Below are positions 49,303 through 57,038 of a stretch of DNA of 64,000 nt, in pieces. The stretch covers positions 372,001 to 436,000 of the forward strand of contig CP020563.1 in assembly GCA_002082585.1 (NCBI GenBank), read 5' to 3'. The notes under the pieces are model-generated. The model had not been told where the DNA came from. It saw nothing but the letters and a program-made list of their open reading frames with translations, and ran no database searches. The number at the start of each line of letters is the position of its first letter. Positions within the stretch are counted from its first letter, which is position 1. A program made the translations under genes and the position numbers. The stretch comes from Kitasatospora albolonga (lineage in GTDB: Bacteria; Actinomycetota; Actinomycetes; Streptomycetales; Streptomycetaceae).

Positions 49303-50517
49303 TCAGGCGAGAACAGCCAGCGGGTCGTCGAGGACCGGCTGCCAGGCCAGTTCGGCCGCGCCGACGAGGCTGTTGTGGGACAGGGTGCAGGGCAGGATCG
49401 GCACACTGCCGCTGCGGCCCCAGAGGCTGCGGTCGGCGACGACGGCCCGCAGCCGCTCCGGGTCCGCCTCGAGCAGCTCGCGGTGGAGTCCGCCGAGGAT
49501 GATCCGGTCCGGGTTGAGGATGTTCACGAGCCCGGCGAGGCCCAGGCCCAGGCGGTCGATCAGCTCCTCGGCGGCGTGCCGTACGTCCACGTCCTCGTAC
49601 TCCGTACTCAGCAGGTCACCGGCCTGCTTGAGCAGCGACTCCTCCGGGCCCGGCTCACGGCGCGCGGTGGTGAGGAAGGCGAGCGGGTCCGTCTCCACGT
49701 CGAGGCAGCCGCGTCCGCCGCAGTGGCAGGGCCGCCCCTCCGGGTTCACGGTGAGGTGCCCGACCTCCAGCGCGAGCCCCGAACTGCCGCTGTGCAGGCG
49801 GCCGTCGAGGACCAGGGCGCCGCCGACGCCCCGGTGGCCGGTGGCGACGCAGAGCAGGTGCTGCGCGCCGCGTCCGGCGCCGTGCCGGTGTTCGGCCAGC
49901 GCGGCGAGGTTGACGTCGTTGCCGGTGAAGGCGGGGCCCGTGATGCCCGCTTCGCGTACGCAGGCGGCGAAGATGTCCCGTACCGGGGAGCCCGCGGGCC
50001 AGGCGATGTGCAGCGGGTTGAGCGCGGTGCCCTCGGGTTCGGCGACCGCCGACGGGACGGCGAGTCCGGCGCCGACACAGCGCAGCCCGCTCGCGCGCAG
50101 CAGCTCCGCGCCCGCGGCCACGACCTCGCCGAGGACCTGCGCCGGGTCTGCCATCACGGCGACGCACCCCGGGGCCGTGGCGACGATCCGGCCGCCGAGT
50201 CCGACGAGGGCGGCCCGGAAGCCGTCGGCGTGGACCTGGGCGGCGAGGACGACGGGTCCGGTCTCCAGGACGGCCAGCCGGTGCGAGGGGCGGCCCTGCG
50301 AACCGGCCGCGGACCCGGGGCTGGAGTCGACCCGGATCAGCCCGAGCGCCTCCAGCTCGGCGGCGACGGCCCCGGCGGTGGCCCGGGTGACCCCGAGCTC
50401 GGAGGTGAGGACGGCGCGCGTGGGGGCGCGCCCGGTGTGGACCAGCTCCAGTGCGGGTCCGAGCGCGCTGCGGCCCCTCTCCAACTTCGTCCGGGTGGTG
50501 GTCGCCTTGCCGTTCAT
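49303..50517 (-). CDS. ROK-family transcriptional repressor
   Basis: A 404-residue ROK repressor. The N-terminal winged helix (about 12-80; TRAVLTSELGVTRATAGAVA) precedes a ROK sugar-sensing/kinase-like domain with GHLTVNPEGRPCHCGGRGCL, the zinc motif CxCGxxGC, and GNDVNLAALAEHRHG. The ATP-phosphate loop near the domain start (VVLAAQVHADGFRAALVGLG) is not the active DxGGT form, consistent with a sensor. It is divergent from an MFS gene whose start overlaps an inverted repeat of ROK-operator style, so it probably represses that transporter until a sugar binds. Confidence 0.9.
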   Translation of the reverse strand: MNGKATTTRTKLERGRSALGPALELVHTGRAPTRAVLTSELGVTRATAGAVAAELEALGLIRVDSSPGSAAGSQGRPSHRLAVLETGPVVLAAQVHADGFRAALVGLGGRIVATAPGCVAVMADPAQVLGEVVAAGAELLRASGLRCVGAGLAVPSAVAEPEGTALNPLHIAWPAGSPVRDIFAACVREAGITGPAFTGNDVNLAALAEHRHGAGRGAQHLLCVATGHRGVGGALVLDGRLHSGSSGLALEVGHLTVNPEGRPCHCGGRGCLDVETDPLAFLTTARREPGPEESLLKQAGDLLSTEYEDVDVRHAAEELIDRLGLGLAGLVNILNPDRIILGGLHRELLEADPERLRAVVADRSLWGRSGSVPILPCTLSHNSLVGAAELAWQPVLDDPLAVLA

Positions 50518-50617
50518 GAGGGCGAGTCTCCCATGATCCGGAGGCGCCCCGGACGCCGAGGGAGAGCGCCGGGACGGGTGACGTGTCCCTCCGTCAGGTG
50601 CGCCGGGCCGGTCCTGT

Positions 50618-50755
50618 GAACCGTGTCGCATCCGCCCCGACAGGCATGCCGCGTCTGTCCCCTCAGCCGTGCCGCGTCCGCCCTGACAGCTGTGCGCGCC
50701 CGTCTGTCAGCCGTATCGCGACCGCTCTGTCAGCCGTGTTGCGTCCGCCGTCCGG
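50618..50755 (+). repeat. Degenerate short tandem repeats
   Basis: Five or six imperfect copies of a roughly 23-29-bp unit of the form (CAG)CCGTGTCGCGTCCGCC(CTG), with CAGCCGTATCGCGACCGC and CAGCCGTGTTGCGTCCGCC as later copies. They fill the space between the ROK and MFS genes up to the MFS promoter. Confidence 0.65.
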
Positions 50756-50794
50756 CCGCCCCTATGCTGAGTTTGTGCCGCAACTAAACAAACT
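50739..50794 (+). promoter_or_regulatory. MFS promoter and ROK-type operator over a leaderless start
   Basis: TTGCGT (50739-50744), an 18-bp spacer and TATGCT (50763-50768) form a promoter whose start point should fall at or next to the GTG at 50775. An inverted repeat AGTTTGT-N11-ACAAACT (50770-50794) covers the transcription start and first codons. Its half-sites resemble operators of actinobacterial ROK repressors, and the ROK gene is divergent. Confidence 0.65.
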
Positions 50795-51998
50795 GCGGAC
50801 GGCCCTACCGGGGGGACCTGGCGGAGACACCGCCCCACCCGTGTCGGCCCGCCTCCGTACCGCGCTGACCGTGTTCTTCGCCCTCGACGGCTTCCTCTTC
50901 GCAGGCTGGGTGGTCCGTATCCCGGCCATCAAGCAGCAGACCGGAGCCTCCGCCTCCACCCTCGGCCTCGCCCTGCTCGGCGTCTCCGCGGGCGCCGTGA
51001 TCACCATGATGCTCACCGGCCGGCTCTGCCGCCGCTACGGCAGCCATGCCGTCACCGTGGCCTGCGGGGTCCTGCTCCCCCTCTCCATCACCCTGCCCGC
51101 CCAGACCCATTCCGCACTCTCCCTCGGCCTCGTGCTGCTGGTCTTCGGAGCGGCGTACGGCGGGATGAACGTGGCGATGAACAGCGCGGCCGTCGACCTG
51201 GTGGCCCAGCTGCGCCGACCGGTGATGCCGAGCTTCCACGCGGCATTCAGCCTCGGCGGCATGGTCGGCGCCGGGCTCGGCGGGCTGGTGGCGGGCGGCC
51301 TCGCCGCCTCGACGCACCTCTTCCTGCTGGCCACGATCGGCCTGCTCGTCACCGCGTTCGCGGGCCCCGCCCTGCTGCGCCACCGCCCGGCCCGTACGGC
51401 GTACGAACCGCGCACGCCCCGGCAGCAGGGCCCTCGGCAGAAGCTCGACCCGCGGGCCCGCCGGATCGTGCTGCTCTTCGGCGTGATCGCGCTGTGCACG
51501 GCGTACGGGGAAGGCGCACTGGCCGACTGGGGCGCGCTCCACCTGGAACAGGACCTGGGCGCCCACCCCGGGCTCGCCGCCGCCGGTTACGCGCTGTTCG
51601 CCCTGACCATGACCGTCGGCAGGCTCACCGGGACCCTGCTCCTGGAGCGGCTCGGGCAGACCCGCACCCTCGTCCTCGGCGGGGCGGTGGCGGCGGCCGG
51701 GATGCTGCTGGGCTCCCTGGCCCCGACCGTCTGGCTCGCGCTGGCCGGGTTCGCGGTCACCGGGCTGGGGCTGGCCAACATCTTCCCCGTCGCCGTGGGC
51801 CGGGCCGGTGAGCTCGCCGGACCCAGCGGGGTGGCCGCCGCGTCGACCCTCGGCTACGGGGGGATGCTGCTCGGCCCGCCCGCGATCGGCTTCCTGGCCG
51901 ACTGGTTCTCGCTGCCGGTGGCACTGACGACGGTGGCCCTGCTGGCCGTGGCGGCGGCAGCCCTGGGGTACGGGGCCCGCAACGCGACGCACGCCTGA
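50775..51998 (+). CDS. MFS transporter
   Basis: A 407-residue major facilitator protein with 12 predicted membrane helices in two halves separated by a basic loop (about 205-230, RTAYEPRTPRQQGPRQKLDP). The helix 1 motif FFALDGFLFAGWVVRIPAIK and the loop 2-3 region (TGRLCRRYGSHAVTV) fit the FucP/YbjJ-like subgroup of small-molecule or sugar-related MFS carriers. The divergent ROK repressor suggests a carbohydrate or its derivative as substrate. GTG at 50775 lacks a ribosome-binding site, in line with a leaderless transcript. Confidence 0.85.
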   Translation: MPQLNKLRTALPGGPGGDTAPPVSARLRTALTVFFALDGFLFAGWVVRIPAIKQQTGASASTLGLALLGVSAGAVITMMLTGRLCRRYGSHAVTVACGVLLPLSITLPAQTHSALSLGLVLLVFGAAYGGMNVAMNSAAVDLVAQLRRPVMPSFHAAFSLGGMVGAGLGGLVAGGLAASTHLFLLATIGLLVTAFAGPALLRHRPARTAYEPRTPRQQGPRQKLDPRARRIVLLFGVIALCTAYGEGALADWGALHLEQDLGAHPGLAAAGYALFALTMTVGRLTGTLLLERLGQTRTLVLGGAVAAAGMLLGSLAPTVWLALAGFAVTGLGLANIFPVAVGRAGELAGPSGVAAASTLGYGGMLLGPPAIGFLADWFSLPVALTTVALLAVAAAALGYGARNATHA

Positions 51999-52070
51999 CC
52001 GGGCGGCCTCTCCGGGCGGCCCGCACCAGCCGCGGGACCGCCCGCCCCTGCCCCTGGCACAATCCGCGCC

Positions 52071-52865
52071 ATGGAGATCATCGAGCACATCGCGTCCCTG
52101 TCCGAGGAAGGGCGGCTCCTCGCGGCAGCCGCCGAGCGGTCGGGGCCGGGTGCCTCGGTCCCGACCTGCCCCGGCTGGCAGATACGCCACCTCCTGCGTC
52201 ACACCGGCATGGTCCACCGCTGGGCGGCCGAGTTCATCACCGAGGAGCACACCGCGTACCACCCCGACAGCGGTGAACCCGATCTCGACGGTGGCGAACT
52301 CCTCGACTGGTTCCGGGCGGGCCACCGCCACCTGGTCCGGTCGCTGGAAGCCGCCCCCGCCGACCTGGAGTGCTGGACGTTCCTGCCCGCCCCCTCGCCC
52401 CTGGCGTTCTGGGCCCGCCGCCAGCTGCACGAGACGACCGTGCACCGGGTCGACGCGGAGTCGGCGCTCGGCGGGCCGCTGACGACGGTGGGCGCCGACC
52501 GGGCGGTCGACGGCATCGACGAACTCCTCACCGGCTTCCACGCCCGCCCCAGGAGCCGGGTGCGCTCCGCCGTCCCGCGCACGCTGCGGGTGCGGGCCGT
52601 GGACACGGACGCGGTGTGGACCGTACGGATCTCGGACGAACCGCCCCGGGCCGTACGGACATCCGTGGCGGGCGACGGGCACGGCGGAACCGGCCCGGAC
52701 GGCGAGGACGACACCGAAAGCGACCGCGTGGACTGCGAGTTGAGCGGCACGGCCGAGGGTCTCTACCTGACGCTCTGGAACCGGCTGCCGCTCGGCGCCG
52801 TCACGCTGCGGGGCGACCGTTCGGTGGCCAGGCTCTGGACGGACAACTCCGCGGTCACCTGGTGA
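52071..52865 (+). CDS. Mycothiol-dependent maleylpyruvate isomerase-type (MDMPI) protein
   Basis: A 264-residue DinB/MDMPI-fold protein. The N-terminal four-helix bundle has metal-ligand candidates in IRHLLRHTGMVHRWAAEF and RRQLHETTVHRVDAESAL, and CPGWQIRHLL is the family opening. The C-terminal domain (about 165-264; VWTVRISDEPPRAV; GLYLTLWNRLPL; VARLWTD) is the SCP2-like C-terminal part of MDMPI. Known family roles are mycothiol-dependent isomerisation and S-transfer; the specific substrate is unknown. Monocistronic and 72 bp after the MFS gene. Confidence 0.85.
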   Translation: MEIIEHIASLSEEGRLLAAAAERSGPGASVPTCPGWQIRHLLRHTGMVHRWAAEFITEEHTAYHPDSGEPDLDGGELLDWFRAGHRHLVRSLEAAPADLECWTFLPAPSPLAFWARRQLHETTVHRVDAESALGGPLTTVGADRAVDGIDELLTGFHARPRSRVRSAVPRTLRVRAVDTDAVWTVRISDEPPRAVRTSVAGDGHGGTGPDGEDDTESDRVDCELSGTAEGLYLTLWNRLPLGAVTLRGDRSVARLWTDNSAVTW

Positions 52866-53058
52866 GGAGGGCCGGGAGCCCGGGCGCGGCAGACGCGGCG
52901 GATGCACGGGGCGCGCGCCCGGAGTTCGCGCCCGCCCTGAGTTCACGCCCGAGCGAGCGCCCGCCGGAGCTCGCGCCCCCGCTCCCCCTGAACTCTCCCG
53001 CTCCCCCGCAGCGAGCGCCCGCTTGCCCGGGGCGCGCGGCGCCTGTGACACTGCGGCC

Positions 53059-53346
53059 ATGGGGCGACGGACGCAGGCCGAGCGGGACGCGATGACGATC
53101 GAGATCGGTTACGCGCTGGTCAGCGCCACCGTGCTGGCCGCCGTCACCTTCGCGGGGATTCTCGCGCCCTCCCTGTACGTCTTCGACCTCGGCCGCACCG
53201 CGCGGCAGATCGTCCTGGGGGTGGCCGCCGTGGCCGCCGTACTGGCCTTCGTCACACGGGTCGTCCACGTCCTGTGGCGCTTTCCGCGACGGGAGGGACA
53301 GCCGCTGCCCGTGCCGCCCCCGTCCCGGCCGGACCCCGGCGCGTAG
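53059..53346 (+). CDS. DUF6332-type two-helix membrane protein
   Basis: A 95-residue protein with two transmembrane helices (about 16-38, ALVSATVLAAVTFAGILAPS; and 47-68, IVLGVAAVAAVLAFVTRVV). Its N-terminal GRRTQAERDAMTIEIGYALV is the conserved DUF6332 opening; a Pro-rich tail ends it. Function unknown. The preceding 193-bp gap is a Pro/Ala-codon-like GC repeat region (GCGCCCGxxxGAG... runs) without a gene. ATG at 53059 preceded by a weak ribosome-binding site. Confidence 0.7.
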   Translation: MGRRTQAERDAMTIEIGYALVSATVLAAVTFAGILAPSLYVFDLGRTARQIVLGVAAVAAVLAFVTRVVHVLWRFPRREGQPLPVPPPSRPDPGA

Positions 53347-53385
53347 ACGGGAACCACGGGCCGTCGGCGGTCGGCCGGACCCGGC

Positions 53386-54102
53386 TCAGCCTGCCGGAAC
53401 ACCCCGCAGGCCCACCGACCGGGCGAGCTCGCCCGCCGCCTGCCGGAACAGCGGCTCGCGCGCCTCGACCACCCGGTTGAACTGGCCGAAGAGCTCGAAG
53501 GAGATCAGGCCGAAAAGCTGCGCCCAGGCGGCGACGAGGGCCGCCACCGCGGCGGGCGGGAGGTCCGGCGCCAGGTCGGCGGCCATCCGCTCGGCCTCCG
53601 GGCGCAGCTCCCGGGCGAGCGGGGGCACGGCGAGACCGTCGGACCGGAACGCGTCGCGGACGAGGCCGAAGAAGACCAGGCCGACCCGGGAGGCGGGTCC
53701 CACCGTGTCCATGGGGGCGCTGTACCCGGGGACGGGCGAGCCGTAGATCAGGGCGTACTCATGGGGGTGGACGAGGGCCCACTCCCGTACGGCACCGGCC
53801 ACGGCGACGAAGCGGTCGGCGTACGGGGCGGGGCGGGGGCGGGCCCGGTCGGCGGTGGCGCGAGCACCTTCCGCGACCTCGCCGATCGCGTCGTACGCGT
53901 CGACGATCAGCGCGGTGAGCAGATCGTCGCGGCTCGGGAAGTAGCGGTAGAGCGCCGAGGAGACCATGCCCAGCTCGCGGGCGACGGCGCGCAGGGAGAG
54001 TCTCGCCGCGCCCTCCGCCGCCAGCTGCTTTCTGGCTTCGTCCTTGATGGCGGCGGTCACTTCGACGCGGGCGCGTTCCCTGGCCCCTCGGATGGTGCTC
54101 AT
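53386..54102 (-). CDS. TetR/AcrR-family repressor
   Basis: A 238-residue TetR-family protein with an N-terminal HTH (about 10-60; RLSLRAVARELGMVSSALYR, then YFPSRDDLL) and a C-terminal WHG-type ligand domain (WALVHPHEYALIYGSPVPGY, about 115-135). It is divergent from the F420-type oxidoreductase gene. The shared region contains several AGAGCA-type palindromes that fit a dimeric TetR operator, so autoregulation and control of the reductase are likely. Confidence 0.9.
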   Translation of the reverse strand: MSTIRGARERARVEVTAAIKDEARKQLAAEGAARLSLRAVARELGMVSSALYRYFPSRDDLLTALIVDAYDAIGEVAEGARATADRARPRPAPYADRFVAVAGAVREWALVHPHEYALIYGSPVPGYSAPMDTVGPASRVGLVFFGLVRDAFRSDGLAVPPLARELRPEAERMAADLAPDLPPAAVAALVAAWAQLFGLISFELFGQFNRVVEAREPLFRQAAGELARSVGLRGVPAG

Positions 54103-54144
54103 GGTGATCAGTCTGCCACGCAAGCAGAGCACTGAACAATAACG

Positions 54145-54235
54145 AGAGCAGTGCTCTTGATTTTGCGCACCGCTTCCGTGCACACTGATCTCAAGAGAGA
54201 GCACCGCTCTCACATTCGGATCACCGCTCTCTCTA
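54145..54235. promoter_or_regulatory. Array of AGAGC-type palindromes (TetR operators)
   Basis: AGAGCA-G-TGCTCT (54145-54157, perfect), GAGAGC-ACC-GCTCTC (54197-54211, perfect) and a CACCGCTCTC half-site (54223-54232). A further AGAGCACTG half-site lies at 54126. The spacing between centres is about 52 and then 27 bp. They occupy the TetR/oxidoreductase divergent promoter. Confidence 0.75.
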
Positions 54236-54309
54236 TGTTTCGGAGCGCCGCCCACATCCCGCTCGGAAGATCCACACATCCGCACACCCACACGCCCCTG
54301 GGGGTCACC

Positions 54310-54765
54310 ATGTCTCAGCCGTACTACCTCCGGGCGAGCTCGGCCGCCAACCGCCTCAACAAGGTCGTCGGTCGGCTCGCCCGGCACGGCGTCAGCCTCC
54401 TCGGCTCCGCCGAGATGTCGGTACGGGGACGCAAGAGCGGGCAGATGCAGCGCATCCCCGTCAACCCTCACACCTATGAGGGCGCCGAGTACCTCGTCTC
54501 GGCCCGGGGCCACTCCCAGTGGGTGCGCAACATGCGTGTCGCGGGCGGCGGTGAGCTGCGGGTGGGGCGCAGGACCCGCTCCTTCTCCGCCGTGGAGATC
54601 GCCGACGACGAGCAGAAGGCCAGGATTCTCCGCACCTATCTGGAGCGGTGGGGCTGGGAGGTGAACCAGTACTTCCGGGGCGTCACCGCGAAGTCCACGG
54701 ACGCCGAGATCCTGGCCGCCTGCCCCGACCACCCGGTCTTCCGCATCACGACGGCCGAGGGCTGA
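54310..54765 (+). CDS. F420-dependent nitroreductase/quinone reductase-type protein (DUF385)
   Basis: A 151-residue DDN-like split-barrel protein: GRKSGQMQRIPVNPHTYEG and YLVSARGHSQWVRNMRVAGGGELRVG are the deazaflavin-binding landmarks (G-R-K-S-G; W-x-x-N-x-R). The family uses F420H2 to reduce quinones, nitro compounds or unsaturated substrates. The TetR repressor and operator array suggest inducible detoxification. The ATG at 54310 is followed by MSQPYYLRAS. It is monocistronic. Confidence 0.88.
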   Translation: MSQPYYLRASSAANRLNKVVGRLARHGVSLLGSAEMSVRGRKSGQMQRIPVNPHTYEGAEYLVSARGHSQWVRNMRVAGGGELRVGRRTRSFSAVEIADDEQKARILRTYLERWGWEVNQYFRGVTAKSTDAEILAACPDHPVFRITTAEG

Positions 54766-54849
54766 CGCGGTGGATGCCCGAGGGCTGACACGGCACCGGA
54801 GCCGGGAGGGGGCGGCCGCGTCATCCGGAGCCGGGGGCCGACCGCCGTA

Positions 54850-55548
54850 TCAGGGCCGGGGCCCGGCCCCGGCGATCAGCTCCCGCACCAGGCCGACCAG
54901 GAGCGCGGGCCGGGACACGAACGGGGAGTGTCCCGTACCCCACGTGCGTACGTCGGTGCAGCGGGCGGCCAGCGTCCGTTGCAGAGCGGGATCGATCGCC
55001 CGGTCCCGCGCGCAGACGACGTATGTGGAAGGGGTCCGCTTCCAGCTGTGGTGCGCCGGGACGCCCCGGCCGCAGCCCGGGGCCTGCGAGCGCAGCAGGC
55101 CGACCGCTCGGGCGGCGAGAGGTCCGGGGCAGTCCCCGTAGAGGACGTCGGCCGCCCGGCCGGGGTGCAGACTCGTCGTCCCCTCGGGCCCGTCCGCCGT
55201 CGGCACGACCGCGTCGCGCAACTGCGGGGTCGCCCCGCCGAGCGCGGCGGCGCTCTCGCCCTCGTCCGGTACGAAGGCCGCCACATAGACGAGGTGGCGG
55301 GCTCCGCGCACCCCGGTGATCACCGACCCGCCGTAGGAGTGGCCGAGCAGGATCGGGGGCTCCCCCAGTGCGTCGACAGCGGCCTGGACCGCTGCCGTAT
55401 CGGCGGCGAGGGAGCCCCGGTGGAGCTCGGGGGCGGCCACCGCGATCCCCTCGGCCCGCAGACCTGCGGCGACCTCGGCGAAGTGTTCGGGGCGGTGGTA
55501 GAGGCCGTGGACGAGCACCGCGCCGGCCCCTTCACCCACGCCCGTCAC
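54850..55548 (-). CDS. Alpha/beta hydrolase
   Basis: A 232-residue alpha/beta-hydrolase with oxyanion region LVHGLYHRPEHFAEVA, nucleophile elbow ILLGHSYGGSVI (Ser near 70), Asp in VVCARDRAIDPAL and His in TGHSPFVSRP. The layout resembles the pyrethroid hydrolase/esterase group (AB_hydrolase_6). It lies 12 bp after the geranylgeranyl-reductase gene on the same strand and is probably co-transcribed. GTG at 55548 chosen as the first start after the upstream stop. Confidence 0.87.
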   Translation of the reverse strand: MTGVGEGAGAVLVHGLYHRPEHFAEVAAGLRAEGIAVAAPELHRGSLAADTAAVQAAVDALGEPPILLGHSYGGSVITGVRGARHLVYVAAFVPDEGESAAALGGATPQLRDAVVPTADGPEGTTSLHPGRAADVLYGDCPGPLAARAVGLLRSQAPGCGRGVPAHHSWKRTPSTYVVCARDRAIDPALQRTLAARCTDVRTWGTGHSPFVSRPALLVGLVRELIAGAGPRP

Positions 55549-55560
55549 CCGCCGCTCGCC

Positions 55561-56841
55561 TCACGCACGCTCACCGGGTCCGGCACTCGCCGCCTCGCCC
55601 GCGCCCGGCGCTCCTCGCCCGCTCCGGCGGTCGCTCGCGCTCAGCGCGCGCTGTGCCATCGGGTGTGTACGCACGAGCTCGGCCAGCGAGGTCGTGCCCC
55701 GGGTGATCCCGGCGAACGCCTTCCAGGCCGGACGGAAGCCGGTCAGCACCGCGTGCAGCACCCCCGGGCGGCGTTCGAACAGCTTGAGCATCCGGCGGCC
55801 GACACCCATCTCCACGCCGAGCCCGGCCTTGATGGCGAAGGCGTAGTTGAGGGCCTGGCGGCGGGCGTCCACCGCGTCGTGCGACTCGGCGATCCTGACG
55901 GCCCATTCGCCCGCGAGGCGGCCGGAGCGCAGGGCGAAGGAGATGCCCTCCCGGGTCCACGGCTCCAGGAGGCCCGCCGCGTCGCCGCAGACCACGACCC
56001 GGCCGCGCGAGAGCGGCGAGTCGTCGCTGCGGCAGCGGGTCAGATGGCCCGAGGAGATCGACGGCTCGAACCCGGCGAGGCCGAGGCGGGCGATGAAGTC
56101 CTCCAGATACCGCTTGGTGCCCGCGCCGTCGCCGCGCGCCGAGATCACCCCGACCGTCAGCGTGTCGCCCTTGGGGAAGACCCAGCCGTAACTGCCGGGC
56201 ATCGGGCCCCAGTCGATGAGCACCCGGCCCGCCCAGTCCTCCGCCACCGTCGCCGGAACGGGGACCTCCACCTCCAGGCCGAGGTCCACCTGGTCGAGCT
56301 TCACCCCGACGTGTGCTCCTATCCGGCCCGCGCTGCCGTCCGCGCCGACGACCGCCCGCGCGAGCACCGTCTCACCCCCGGCCAGCACGACCGCGACCGT
56401 ACGCCGGTCGGGCACGGCGGGTCCGTGCTGCTCCACCCGCACCACCGAGGCTCCGGTGCGCAGTTCGGCACCGGCCTTCTGCGCCTCCTCCACCAGCCCG
56501 GCGTCGAACTCCGGGCGGTTGATGAGCCCGAAGAGCATCCGCCGGGAACGCCGGGTGCGGGAGAGCTTCCCGTTGAGCGAGAAGGTGACCGCGTGGATGC
56601 GGTCCTTCAGGGGCAGTTCGAACCCCGGTGGCAGGGCGTCACGGGAGAACCCGATGATGCCGCCGCCGCAGGTCTTGTAGCGCGGCAGTTCCGCCTTCTC
56701 CAGCAGCAGAACCCGTCGGCCCGCCACGGCCGCCGCGTACGCCGCCGATGCGCCGGCCGGTCCGGCGCCGACGACGACGACGTCCCAGACCGACGACGAC
56801 TCTTCGTTTTCCCGCCCGGCGTCTGCGTTCTCGCTGCTCAC
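55561..56841 (-). CDS. Geranylgeranyl reductase-family FAD oxidoreductase
   Basis: A 426-residue FAD-dependent enzyme of the GGR/ChlP family. Dinucleotide motif VVVVGAGPAGASAAYAAAVA (about 20-39), KTCGGGIIGFSRDAL (the family KxCGG), VGADGSAGRIGAHVG, and GDAAGLLEPWTREGISFALR (second FAD motif) are present. Family members reduce isoprenoid chains such as menaquinone side chains (MenJ) or archaeal lipids. It pairs with the alpha/beta-hydrolase gene downstream. The ATG at 56841 begins a roughly 18-residue polar arm. Confidence 0.88.
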   Translation of the reverse strand: MSSENADAGRENEESSSVWDVVVVGAGPAGASAAYAAAVAGRRVLLLEKAELPRYKTCGGGIIGFSRDALPPGFELPLKDRIHAVTFSLNGKLSRTRRSRRMLFGLINRPEFDAGLVEEAQKAGAELRTGASVVRVEQHGPAVPDRRTVAVVLAGGETVLARAVVGADGSAGRIGAHVGVKLDQVDLGLEVEVPVPATVAEDWAGRVLIDWGPMPGSYGWVFPKGDTLTVGVISARGDGAGTKRYLEDFIARLGLAGFEPSISSGHLTRCRSDDSPLSRGRVVVCGDAAGLLEPWTREGISFALRSGRLAGEWAVRIAESHDAVDARRQALNYAFAIKAGLGVEMGVGRRMLKLFERRPGVLHAVLTGFRPAWKAFAGITRGTTSLAELVRTHPMAQRALSASDRRSGRGAPGAGEAASAGPGERA

Positions 56842-56964
56842 GATGTGCTTCTGCTCCTGATCCGACCAGTGGCCCCAAGCTGCTCACGGCATCCTACGGC
56901 GCGTCCCGGCCGAGCCCCCCTGTGGGAGGATCGGCCATGATTCTGTCGTACGCACGGCACCGCG

Positions 56965-56982
56965 ATCCACGGTGTCGTGGAT
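56965..56982. promoter_or_regulatory. Inverted repeat in the divergent promoter
   Basis: ATCCAC-GGTGTC-GTGGAT between the geranylgeranyl-reductase and M20 dipeptidase genes; a GGATAG follows. A possible operator for one of them. Confidence 0.4.
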
Positions 56983-57038
56983 AGGGCGCGTACTCACCGT
57001 GCCCTCCTCTTAACGTCGCACCCACGAGGAGCGTGCCC

